The position numbers were made by a program, and so were the translations under genes. DNA of 64,000 bases from Lentisalinibacter orientalis (GTDB taxonomy: Bacteria > Pseudomonadota > Gammaproteobacteria > Steroidobacterales > Woeseiaceae): the NCBI RefSeq assembly GCF_040706535.1, contig NZ_JAPDRJ010000007.1, positions 14,493 to 78,492 of the forward strand. Reading direction: 5' to 3'. Below, in pieces: positions 43,937-52,095 of this stretch (position 1 is its first letter; every line of letters begins with the position of its first letter). Below the pieces are notes generated by a model. It did not search any database. It worked only from the letters and a program-made list of their open reading frames with translations, and was not told the origin of the DNA.

Positions 43937-45667
43937 TCATACGCCTTTCTTCATCCTCCCTGTAATCCACTCGGACTGCACTATCGACTGCATGGAAGAT
44001 CGCCACCGCACCCTACGGCGCAGCCGCTTCAACGCCGGATCTTCATCCAGACGTACCTCTATGATGGTAGGGCCAGTGCTTCCAAAACACGCTCGTATCT
44101 GCCCAGCCAGACCCGAATCCGCAACTACATGTTGCACGCCGAGCCACTTTGCGTATTCGGCCAGTCGAGTCTCCTGCAGCGCCGTGGCAATTTCATGGCC
44201 ACTGCTGTGTATCTGTTGATCTCTGATGAGCCCAAGACTGTTATCACAGAATACGAGGACAGGAAGTCCGATCTTCTCCCTTTTCGCTGTCAGTAGTTCC
44301 GCGCCGACCATCCGGAAACTGCCGTCACCCACCATCGCTGCCACAGGCCTGTTCCGGTTCGCCAGTGCAGCGCCGATCGCTGCAGGCAACCCGAATCCCA
44401 TGGACTGGAAATCGCTGGGAAAAATCAACCCTCCCGGAACCTGAACTTCGAACAATGCCCTGGTCATTAATTGGTGGAGGCCGGTATCCGTGACGACGAG
44501 GCCGTCCGCGGGGACACCTTCGCGAATGGCCTCAAACAATACACTGCAGTCTCCATGACCCTGCCACTGCGGCCGCGAAGGCAACGCCCCCTGGCCGGCC
44601 TCCATCCTGTGGCGCCATTCCGCAATCTCTGCTCTCTCCCAGCTATTACATGGCGGAGTCTCAGTTTCTGTCAGCCTATGGGAAACGACATCAAGGAACT
44701 CTGCAACCTTCGCCCGAACCGTCAATCGTGCCGGGTACGTCTCAGAGGCAGTGCCTGCGTGCGGCCCAACATGTATCAGCTTTGCGGTATCAAGCTTCAA
44801 GCGGAAACCCGATGTGCTATTCCGTGCCAGACGGCTGCCGAGCACGACTATCAGATCCGCGCGCGCCATTAACGCGTTTACGACAGACACATCCGCAAAG
44901 AAGAGGTCCCTGCCCAGACACAAATGATGCGACTCATCGACGACCCCTCTCGCGGCTGGGGTGGTCAAACAGGGTATGCCTGCAGCATCGATCAACGTCC
45001 GTAGCTTGTCCGCAGGCTCGATGCACCCCGCACCTGCCAGAATGATCGGCCTTTGCGCCTGCCGCAACTCCGACCACACATCGGCCAGAACCCGCCTGTC
45101 CGCCGTCTCATTTTGGCCCCTTTCAGATGACGACCCCGCGGCGGGCGGTGATTTAGTAGCGAGGCGGGCCGTCACTTGAATAACGACGGGCTGCGGACCT
45201 GGCTCTTGCGCCTCTGCCCAGGCGCGCTTGACGGTATCCCGCACCGACTCCGGATCGTCCAGATCGAAGACCGCAGCGCCGACCGCGCGGGCAATGCGAT
45301 CCTGCCGGATGCTGCCCAGATCATACGGCTGTGCGTTCGCACTGGAGCTGCCCGTAATAAGGATCACGGACGACGCATCCATCGCCGCTTCGGACAGAGG
45401 AGCCACAGACCACGCAAAGCCCGGACCCTCGATTGCCGCGAATACTCCCGGCCGCCCGCTGCCCCGATAGTAACCTATCGCCATGAACCCGGCTGCGATC
45501 TCGCTCGTCGTGAGCACCGGGCGAATACCGCTCCGCCGCAGCGAATCATACAGATCGATGTTCTGAGTGCCTGGAAGGCCAAAAACCACATCGACCCCCA
45601 ACCCCTGGAGGGTCTCCACCAACCGATCAGTAACAGATGTGCTCTTTGCGCCCATCGGTGCCGCCAC
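43937..45667 (-). CDS. Thiamine-diphosphate enzyme, acetolactate synthase-like
   Basis: 576 residues with the three-domain POX/ALS layout. The activating Glu is in TTSEIAAGFMAIGYYR (about 55), the central FAD/NAD-like domain (AQRPIILAGAGCIEP) follows, and the C-terminal ThDP-binding motif is GDGSFRMVGAELLTAKREKIGLPVLVFCDN (GDG..N). A GTG start at 45667 is used; an ATG four codons on is possible. Sugar loci use such enzymes for branched-chain or sulfonate/phosphonate precursors, so it need not be valine biosynthesis; no small regulatory subunit is adjacent. Transcribed ahead of the GT2 gene. Confidence 0.8.
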   Translation of the reverse strand: MAAPMGAKSTSVTDRLVETLQGLGVDVVFGLPGTQNIDLYDSLRRSGIRPVLTTSEIAAGFMAIGYYRGSGRPGVFAAIEGPGFAWSVAPLSEAAMDASSVILITGSSSANAQPYDLGSIRQDRIARAVGAAVFDLDDPESVRDTVKRAWAEAQEPGPQPVVIQVTARLATKSPPAAGSSSERGQNETADRRVLADVWSELRQAQRPIILAGAGCIEPADKLRTLIDAAGIPCLTTPAARGVVDESHHLCLGRDLFFADVSVVNALMARADLIVVLGSRLARNSTSGFRLKLDTAKLIHVGPHAGTASETYPARLTVRAKVAEFLDVVSHRLTETETPPCNSWERAEIAEWRHRMEAGQGALPSRPQWQGHGDCSVLFEAIREGVPADGLVVTDTGLHQLMTRALFEVQVPGGLIFPSDFQSMGFGLPAAIGAALANRNRPVAAMVGDGSFRMVGAELLTAKREKIGLPVLVFCDNSLGLIRDQQIHSSGHEIATALQETRLAEYAKWLGVQHVVADSGLAGQIRACFGSTGPTIIEVRLDEDPALKRLRRRVRWRSSMQSIVQSEWITGRMKKGV

Positions 45668-45792
45668 TAGTCATAGTTGGGAAGATCGCACAGGTTGAAG
45701 CCGATGCCACGCCGCATCCATTCTCGGTGTTGGGAAACTCTGTTAACCATCCGTCCGTTCCTGCGGACGATAAGCGCTGAAACCGGCGGCAT
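45667..45792 (-). CDS. Possible small protein or remnant upstream of the ThDP gene
   Basis: A short minus-strand frame whose TAG overlaps the GTG start of the ThDP gene (TAGTG). From the ATG at 45792 it encodes MPPVSALIVRRNGRM, then VNRVSQHREWMRRGIGFNLCDLPNYD (41 residues). No ribosome-binding site is clear. The tight junction suggests either a coupled leader peptide or the tail of a deleted gene. Weakly supported. Confidence 0.25.
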   Translation of the reverse strand: MPPVSALIVRRNGRMVNRVSQHREWMRRGIGFNLCDLPNYD

Positions 45793-46049
45793 AGTAGCAC
45801 ATGGGCAGGACAGGTATCGCAGGTCAACCGAGCGCGGGATCAAACCCACCGGACGAGTTATGTCGCATTACCGATCGAACACTATCCCACTAGCTACCTG
45901 TCTTCGGGCTAACGCGGTTCGCCATTTGACACATGAAGATTCTCTCGATGCGCATTGGATGCCCGAACTCCAATTTCTCTATTCACATCATATCGGGCCC
46001 TGTATGATTTCAACGATCGAGCGCCGGCCCTGGCCCTTATTCTCAAGCG
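45793..46049. other. Divergent intergenic region
   Basis: About 257 bases between the small minus-strand frame and the asparagine-synthetase-like gene. It is relatively AT-rich and should contain promoters for both directions. No operator or RNA element was recognised. Confidence 0.35.
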
Positions 46050-47738
46050 ATGAAATCGGTATTTGGCATCATTGACGCGGCGGATCCTCCCGGTCGAGAG
46101 ATCGTCTGGCCGGCGCCTGTGGACTCGACGGTCACCGGGTTTTCCGAGATAGTCTCGACGAATGAGCTAGCAGTCCGCTTTACCGCCCGGAGCTCGCAAG
46201 AAGCGGCCGACTCGCTATTCGCGTCAGATGACTGGACCATAGGTGTCATCGGCAAGATATTCCACCGAGATGTCCCACGCCAGACTGAACTGCTGGCCCG
46301 ACTCCTCGCAGAACTCCGAACTGGCTGCTCCGACCTGCTACGAGAGAGTTTCGGCGAATACGTCCTCGTGGTCATCAATAGGAGTCAGGGCGAGGTCTTC
46401 CTCTACAGTGACGTCCTCTCGATCCGGCCGGTGTTCATTTATCCTGGACCAGATCGCATCGTCTTTGGGACTGACGCCTGGCAGATGGTCAAGGAGGGCC
46501 TCGTTCCGGCCACTCTCGATCTGGATGCTTTCAGCTCGTGGCTGCTGCTGGATCATGTCATTGGGAACGACACGATCATCCAGGGACTCAAGCGCCTGCC
46601 TCCCGCCAACTGCGCTCGTCTATCAAGAAGCGGGCTCAACCAGAAGCCCTACAAAGACTTTCGCATCAACTCCAGGCAAGTCCCGGAAGAGGAACTTCTA
46701 GAGCGGATTGAGAGCGCGGTCACCGACAGTTGCCGAAGTGTCGTCACCCGCGAAAAAGAGCTGAACTGTTTTCTGTCGGGCGGTTTCGACAGCAGGTATT
46801 TATTATGTGTGCTCAACGAGCTAGGCGCGGACCTCTACGCACATACCGTTCAGTATGATTCCGCTGAGGAGGACGCCGCTCGAGCTGTAGTGGACGCGCT
46901 CAATGTCGAAGGCTCCTTCGTCGATGTGCCCGCATCAGTACTCGATCTTCACGAGGGAAGTCCCTTCTATTTCGCCCCCTGGGGTTTCCCCGCCTGGAAG
47001 TTCGTCACCGAAATCCCCGTCCGCAAGTTCGGACTCCAAAGTACACTTGTCGACGGTCTGATGGGAGATGAACTCATTCGCGGATTCGACTATGAGGAAG
47101 GTGTCCGAGATGCTATCAGGCAGTTTGGTATCGGCGAGGGTATGCTTCGCAACTATGAGTTCGTAGGTCCATTCATCTTCACGCCGAGCCTGGCTGGGCG
47201 GATACGTGGCCGTGTCAGAGATAAGATCGAGGAGTACTTCAGAGGCGTGGACGGTGATTCTGAAAAGGCCGCATTCCAGTGGCTCCTGTTCAATAGGAAA
47301 TCCACATGCCACACGACGAACCATATCTACAACCAGTCGCGAGTGGAGACCGTTCACCCATTCGTATGCACGGATCTCATAGATCTCCGGCTTGAGTCAG
47401 ACAATCGTCCCTTCAATGCGAGACTCTACGAGACGCTTTTTTCCCGTCGGTACCCTGCCGTGGCCCATGTGCCACACAGTAACAACCTGCAACCACGCTA
47501 TAGCGGGATCGGATCGTTCAGCTGGGAGATTTGGAAACGTTTGCCATCTGCGCTGGCACCACTGATCGACTCCGGCACTTCTGGCGTTTTCCGGCGCAAC
47601 TTCGCCGCTTCCCGGTTGGCAGGCTATGCCTTCGGTCACGCACAACAGTTCTATGTTGCTCGCCAGCTCTTGATGATCGCCATGCTCCTCCGCCGCCTTC
47701 AAGAAAAAGGAATGTCCATTCCATGGAACGAGATCTAG
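46050..47738 (+). CDS. Asparagine-synthetase-like amide ligase without N-terminal Cys
   Basis: 562 residues. The N-terminal half has the Ntn-glutaminase beta fold (FGIIDAADPP, FGEYVLVVINRSQGEVFLYSDVLSIRPVFIY), but it starts MKSVFG, so the catalytic Cys2 is missing and glutamine cannot be hydrolysed there. The synthetase half carries the ATP pyrophosphatase motif FLSGGFDSRYLLCVL (about 243) and LVDGLMGDELIRGFDYE. This pattern is shared by AsnB-like enzymes in sugar and natural-product loci that form amide bonds from a carboxylate and an amine or ammonia. The stop overlaps the next gene by 16 bases. The real substrate is unknown. Confidence 0.8.
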   Translation: MKSVFGIIDAADPPGREIVWPAPVDSTVTGFSEIVSTNELAVRFTARSSQEAADSLFASDDWTIGVIGKIFHRDVPRQTELLARLLAELRTGCSDLLRESFGEYVLVVINRSQGEVFLYSDVLSIRPVFIYPGPDRIVFGTDAWQMVKEGLVPATLDLDAFSSWLLLDHVIGNDTIIQGLKRLPPANCARLSRSGLNQKPYKDFRINSRQVPEEELLERIESAVTDSCRSVVTREKELNCFLSGGFDSRYLLCVLNELGADLYAHTVQYDSAEEDAARAVVDALNVEGSFVDVPASVLDLHEGSPFYFAPWGFPAWKFVTEIPVRKFGLQSTLVDGLMGDELIRGFDYEEGVRDAIRQFGIGEGMLRNYEFVGPFIFTPSLAGRIRGRVRDKIEEYFRGVDGDSEKAAFQWLLFNRKSTCHTTNHIYNQSRVETVHPFVCTDLIDLRLESDNRPFNARLYETLFSRRYPAVAHVPHSNNLQPRYSGIGSFSWEIWKRLPSALAPLIDSGTSGVFRRNFAASRLAGYAFGHAQQFYVARQLLMIAMLLRRLQEKGMSIPWNEI

Positions 47739-48994
47739 CTTCACAACCACAAAGACCGCAAGATCTGCCTGTCTGGCCGTTGAGGCTCGAGATCGATCAT
47801 CCCCGCTTCGGAACGGTGGCACATATCGTACTCGAGACAGGGCTATGGCGACGCGCGGTAGGCGGCATCCGCATGTTGCCGGACGTAACCGCGGAACAGG
47901 TCGCCGATCTCGCTCGCGCGATGACGTACAAGTTCGCGTTTCTGAACATGCCTTTCACCGGAGCCAAGGGTGGCATCGTTTCATCACCAGCGTGGTTCCC
48001 CGAGCACAAGGCTGAGGTACTCGACTACATCGGCCGATCTGTCGGACGGCTCGTACGCGACGGACTGTACACGCCCGGCCCTGATCTCGGCGTGGGCCTG
48101 AAGGACTGCTGGTCCATCCTGAGAGGCGCCGGACTCACCACTCCGAATCGAGACCCCGATAACTGGACGGACGCCACCGATAGCCCCGGGTTTGCGACGG
48201 GTCTTACCGTATTCATTGTTGCGGAAGAAGCGCTCGCGAGCCTCGGGATGGACACCAGAGGGGCTTCCGTCGCAGTCCAGGGGTTTGGCAAAGTCGGAGC
48301 ATCTGCATCCAAGCTCTTTTCTGACGCCGGAGGCAAAATCGTGGCCGTATCGACTACTGCCGGTGCTCTGTATTCCGCCGACGGACTCAACGTCGACGCC
48401 ATGCTGGAGTGCCGCGCCCGTCACGGCGACGAATTCGTGCGCCACTTCAGTACTGCTGAAGCAATTCCTGTTGATTCCTTACTCACACTGCCGGTCGACG
48501 TCCTATGCCCTTGCGCAAGCCAATGGACGCTCGGCATACACAACTCCGACGAGTTGAAGTGCAAGGTTATTTCATCCGGATCAAACTGCTACATTGCTCC
48601 ACAGGTGCGCGAAGACCTTTACGCGAATGACTCCATACTGGTAATGCCAGATTTTTTATCGAGTTCCGGGACGGTTCTCGCCAGCAACCTGATGGGATCA
48701 AATGAGACACGTTTTTCTATGATCCAGAGCCTATTCCGGGTGAAAGTCAGAGCACTCCTGCAACAAAGCCGGCACGAAAAGACGCCACCAGCGCTTCTAG
48801 CTCAGTTTATCGCAGCACGGAACTTGGAGCGGGCGACGGAGCAAGAAACTCGAGCTAAACGCCATGAAAGAATATATTCTGTATGCTGTAGGGTCGCAGG
48901 CTTGCGCCACGTACCCACCCGTGTTCGAGACTCCATATCCCGGCACTTTGCCGGTCAGTGGCTCAGCACGCAAGATGAGTGGTCTCGCCAGTAA
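47723..48994 (+). CDS. Glu/Leu/Phe/Val dehydrogenase family amino-acid dehydrogenase
   Basis: 423 residues from the ATG at 47723 (AAGGAA upstream, overlapping the AsnB-like gene). The catalytic region is MTYKFAFLNMPFTGAKGGI (Lys residues) and YTPGPDLGVGLKD. The NAD domain reads VAVQGFGKVGASASKLFSDAGG. It oxidatively deaminates amino acids or reductively aminates 2-oxo acids, releasing or consuming ammonia. Next to an ammonia- or amine-using amide ligase it may supply an amine group or an unusual amino acid for the polymer. The last about 40 residues are Arg-rich and unlike the family, suggesting a shifted or extended C-terminus near 48860. Confidence 0.8.
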   Translation: MERDLASQPQRPQDLPVWPLRLEIDHPRFGTVAHIVLETGLWRRAVGGIRMLPDVTAEQVADLARAMTYKFAFLNMPFTGAKGGIVSSPAWFPEHKAEVLDYIGRSVGRLVRDGLYTPGPDLGVGLKDCWSILRGAGLTTPNRDPDNWTDATDSPGFATGLTVFIVAEEALASLGMDTRGASVAVQGFGKVGASASKLFSDAGGKIVAVSTTAGALYSADGLNVDAMLECRARHGDEFVRHFSTAEAIPVDSLLTLPVDVLCPCASQWTLGIHNSDELKCKVISSGSNCYIAPQVREDLYANDSILVMPDFLSSSGTVLASNLMGSNETRFSMIQSLFRVKVRALLQQSRHEKTPPALLAQFIAARNLERATEQETRAKRHERIYSVCCRVAGLRHVPTRVRDSISRHFAGQWLSTQDEWSRQ

Positions 48995-49003
48995 GGCACA
49001 GAC

Positions 49004-49690
49004 ATGAGCAAGTGGCTTCTTTCCACTATGTATCGAAGAGCGCGCTTGTTCCATCGGCGTAGTGTCTTCGCAATGTCCATACGTGCGCTAATGCGGGATC
49101 CGCTAGCCACCTTAAACGCCCGGCCCGATTTGCTGGATCGGTTAATATATGGTTGGAATAATGAGGCTTGGAGTGCAGATCGGCAATATCTCTCTGCCTG
49201 CCTGGACTATGCCCTGCGAACCCCAGGTCCGTTCCTCGAATGCGGTTCAGGCCTGTCCACCATCCTGATCGGTGCTGTCGCCAAGGCCCAGGGCAAGAAA
49301 CTGTGGACACTAGAACATTCGCCGGAATGGCTGGCTCATGTGCAAAAATGCCTGAAAAAATATTCAATCGATAGCGTCATGATCTGTCATGCCCCTCTAA
49401 GACGTTATAACGGCTATGAATGGTATGACAGCGAGACTAATGATTTTCCTCACGATTTCAATTTAGTAATTTGCGATGGCCCGCCTGGGGAAACCCTTGG
49501 CGGCCGCTTCGGACTGCTCCCGGTAATGCGGAACGCACTCGCAGGCGGATGCACAATCCTGCTTGACGATGCTCACCGGCCGCCGGAGAGGCAAATAATT
49601 GACCGTTGGCAGGACGAATTCGGTGTTGAAGCGACTTTTAAAGGGGAAAACACGCAGTATGCCGCTGTGCATCTGCCACATGAGCAATAG
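49004..49690 (+). CDS. Class I SAM-dependent methyltransferase-like protein
   Basis: 228 residues. The SAM motif I equivalent is FLECGSGLSTILIGAVAKAQG, with the acidic end in LWTLEHSPEWL; motif II is FNLVICDGPPGETLG and post-motif GCTILLDDAHRPP. This fits Methyltransf_24-type enzymes, found in glycan clusters. No N-terminal targeting. It begins 9 bases after the dehydrogenase stop, so it ends the plus-strand AsnB-GDH-methyltransferase set. Substrate unknown. Downstream sequence is IS debris. Confidence 0.7.
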   Translation: MSKWLLSTMYRRARLFHRRSVFAMSIRALMRDPLATLNARPDLLDRLIYGWNNEAWSADRQYLSACLDYALRTPGPFLECGSGLSTILIGAVAKAQGKKLWTLEHSPEWLAHVQKCLKKYSIDSVMICHAPLRRYNGYEWYDSETNDFPHDFNLVICDGPPGETLGGRFGLLPVMRNALAGGCTILLDDAHRPPERQIIDRWQDEFGVEATFKGENTQYAAVHLPHEQ

Positions 49691-50010
49691 CCTTTAGTCA
49701 GCGTCGCATTAGCCAAATCCTCTCTCGTTTTCAAATAGAAACACTTTGCGCAATCAAGCGTTGCCAACTCAGTTTTCCAAAACTTGCCTAACCGCCCTAC
49801 ATGCTGACGAAAATTGCCTGGCCAGCACGGGGTTCACTTTACATTAAGACAGGCGCAGGCGACTCCTGTTCAGCGTGGCTTCAAGGCCCATTCGAGAGCA
49901 TCTGAGTGCTTCATCGCCCATAAGAAATACCCCGCTGGTCTCAGATTTCCCATGCATCCCGGGCACCAGCATAAGTGTCCACGTCGAGGCGACAGTTCGA
50001 AACTAGAGTT
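49691..50010. other. Intergenic region before IS debris
   Basis: 320 bases without a convincing gene. Codon patterns disappear after the methyltransferase stop. It ends at an IS3-type transposase remnant (50011). No terminator recognised. Confidence 0.35.
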
Positions 50011-50083
50011 TCAGACTGCTTGTTGACGCGCCTTAATCGGTGTCAGATCGCCCAGCGCGTCATGCGGGCGCTCATCGTTGCAG
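50011..50083 (-). pseudogene. IS3-family transposase OrfB C-terminal remnant
   Basis: Reverse translation gives NDERPHDALGDLTPIKARQQAV and a stop. ERPHDALG...P is the conserved C-terminus of IS3/IS481-type OrfB (rve_3). Only about 24 codons remain, next to a different, longer IS3 element, so it marks an older insertion. Confidence 0.75.
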
Positions 50084-50157
50084 CCTTAGCCCCATGTCAG
50101 GTCCGGGGTAGTTCACCAATGGATGCCACACTGCACGTCACCCCGATGCCGAGTCAT

Positions 50158-51009
50158 TCAGCCTGAGAATTTCCCGCCTTCATCGGCCGGCTCGGCCCCG
50201 TATTCCCTGGGCGTTCGATGATCGAGAGCCTTGTGAGGTCGAGTCTCGTTGTAGTCAATCCGCCGAGTGTCTAGTTTCTCCTTCGCATCAGCGAGTGAGT
50301 TGAACCAATGAGCGTTCAAGCGCTCGTCCCGAAGGCTACCATTGAATGATTTGATGTGCGCGTTGTCCGTCTGCTTGCCTAGCCGCGAGAACTCAAGCTG
50401 CACCTTCTGCATATAGGCCCAGAGGTCGACCAGCCGTGACTGGAACTCACTGCCGTTATCGCAGTAGACCTGTCGCGGTGCACCGCGTCTGGCCGCGATC
50501 CCAGTCAACACCCGAACGACATCTTCGGAGTGCAACGCCCGGCCGGCCTCAATGGCCAGGCACTCACGGGTACAGACATCAACAACCGTCAACAATCGGA
50601 TACGACGACCGTCGACCAGCTGATCAGACATGAAGTCCATGCTCCAGGCCTCGTTGAGGCGACGCGCAAGACGCTTGGGCGGCTATCGATGCGCAGCACT
50701 GACATGGCCACGAAGTCGACGAGCGCGTAACTGTTGGCCCAGCTCGCAGTAGAGGCAATGAACACGCTTGTGGTTGATCGGCCAGCTGTCCCGACGCAGT
50801 AACACGTGGATACGCTTGTAGCCGCACCGAATATGGACCTCTGCGAGCTCCTTGATGCGGCGCTTCAGCACGTCCTGGGGCGGGCGCCGGGACTGGTACC
50901 ACTCCACCGACCTCGGCTGGTCGACGACGAGACACGCCCGCCGTTCGCTGACCCCGTAGTGACCGCGCAAGTAGAACACTGCTTCGCGACGTTGCGGTGC
51001 CTTCACCAC
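50158..51009 (-). pseudogene. IS3-family transposase OrfB, inactivated
   Basis: The frame from 51009 to 50158 reads like IS3 OrfB: HYGVSERRACLVVDQPRS, ELAEVHIRCGYKRIHVLL, then a TAG near 50683 and continuation in the same phase with RRLNEAWSMDFMSDQLVDGRRI. The rve core shows Asp in MDFMSD and YCDNGSEF, but the catalytic Glu position reads AHIKSFNGSLRDE, that is Lys for Glu. Both the nonsense codon and the lost DDE residue make it dead. The C-terminus keeps NETRPHKALDHRTPREY. Confidence 0.85.
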
Positions 51010-51268
51010 GTTCTTTCGCGATATCGGTCAACATCGCCTTGTACAGGCTCAGGTCCGCCACGATCTCCTTCAGCGTGGCATCTTCCTCGCGCAACCGCCT
51101 TAGCTCACGCGCCTGGCCCGGTTCGAGCCCTCCGTACTCCTTCTTCCAGCGATAAAACGTCTGCTCGGCGATGCCAAGATCCCTGGCGATCTCTGCTGCC
51201 GGCGTGCCCAGCTCGTGCTGCTTCACAGCAGCAACGATCTGCTCCACCGAGTACCTCTTTCGCTTCAT
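50624..51268 (-). CDS. IS3-family OrfA (helix-turn-helix) with spurious 3' extension
   Basis: From the ATG at 51268 (AGGAGA upstream) the first about 95 residues are a normal OrfA: MKRKRYSVEQIVAAVKQHE, AEIARDLGIAEQTFYRWKKEYGGL and a leucine-rich LREEDATLKEIVADLSLYKAML. It binds the IS ends. After about 51000 the frame runs on through OrfB sequence in the wrong phase to 50624, so that portion is not a real protein. In active IS3 elements OrfA and OrfB are joined by -1 frameshifting at this place. Confidence 0.75.
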   Translation of the reverse strand: MKRKRYSVEQIVAAVKQHELGTPAAEIARDLGIAEQTFYRWKKEYGGLEPGQARELRRLREEDATLKEIVADLSLYKAMLTDIAKERGEGTATSRSSVLLARSLRGQRTAGVSRRRPAEVGGVVPVPAPAPGRAEAPHQGARRGPYSVRLQAYPRVTASGQLADQPQACSLPLLRAGPTVTRSSTSWPCQCCASIAAQASCASPQRGLEHGLHV

Positions 51269-51289
51269 GACAAGATCTCCTCTCAAGGT

Positions 51290-52095
51290 GCAATCCTGCC
51301 AGAAAGTCTCAGTTAAAATGGCTGGATTTAGCGGGCTCCCCTCTTGAGGACCCGAGACTCGAAGGTGTCAACCGTGCCGAATCACGCTTGATCAGGCCAT
51401 TTCCAGCGCATACAGGCCTGCGCTACGCTAATCGGCAATAACGAAGTAATCTGAGGGATTGCGCAAAGTACCTAAAAATTCCGCGTGCCGCGTGTGGCGC
51501 TAAGGGATCGCCGTGAAACCAGAACGTTGTAGACCGCCTACTGACTGATCCGTCCGACACTTCTCTCGAAGGACGAAACGGCGAGAAGATCAATCGAGAA
51601 ATGCACACCACCCGATACTCTTCCATGGTAAATTGGAAAAGTATTGAACGCGTCGGTAACGAATTGGTGTTCGAGAGTTGGTATGCTTTAAGTTTACAGA
51701 AGATACTGCAAATTGGACACCCATACAGCGTGGCATCATCTCATGCACCTGCCCGATTTCATTACCGATTTGATCGACTTGGTCATGTGTATGCTAATAG
51801 ACTGAGCCAACGACGAGTGTGATACGGTGGGCTGTCTTTATCAGGTGATCGGCCTTATCCCGTAGCCATGAAGAGCACGCACCCCATCGGAAGCATATAG
51901 ATGTATCGGTCTGTGCAGGGGATTGCTGCATTCCAGTTTCGGACCCGAGACATCCCGGCTTTCGCCGTGTTTTGGGCCGTCCACTCGATACTCTCGTAGA
52001 TTGCAATAACTTCTATGCAACTCGGTTGGTGAGAGTATCGTGACTCGGTTATAGTTCTCTCGGATCAGTCCGTAGCTTGGCGAGAAGTAGAGGCA
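51290..52095. other. IS-flanking gene-poor stretch
   Basis: About 800 bases between the IS3 element and the heparinase-like gene. It is AT-richer than the coding DNA. Short frames on both strands (for example 51601-51822) show no domain. It may include decayed IS ends, but the inverted repeats of the IS3 could not be fixed by eye. A reasonable ribosome-binding site (AGAGG) precedes the ATG at 52096. Confidence 0.35.

Noticed and set aside
48864..49006. 47-residue frame beginning MKEYILYAVGSQAC overlapping the dehydrogenase end
   Set aside because: Overlaps two better genes and has no recognisable domain; it might reflect a frameshift at the dehydrogenase C-terminus, but the evidence is thin.
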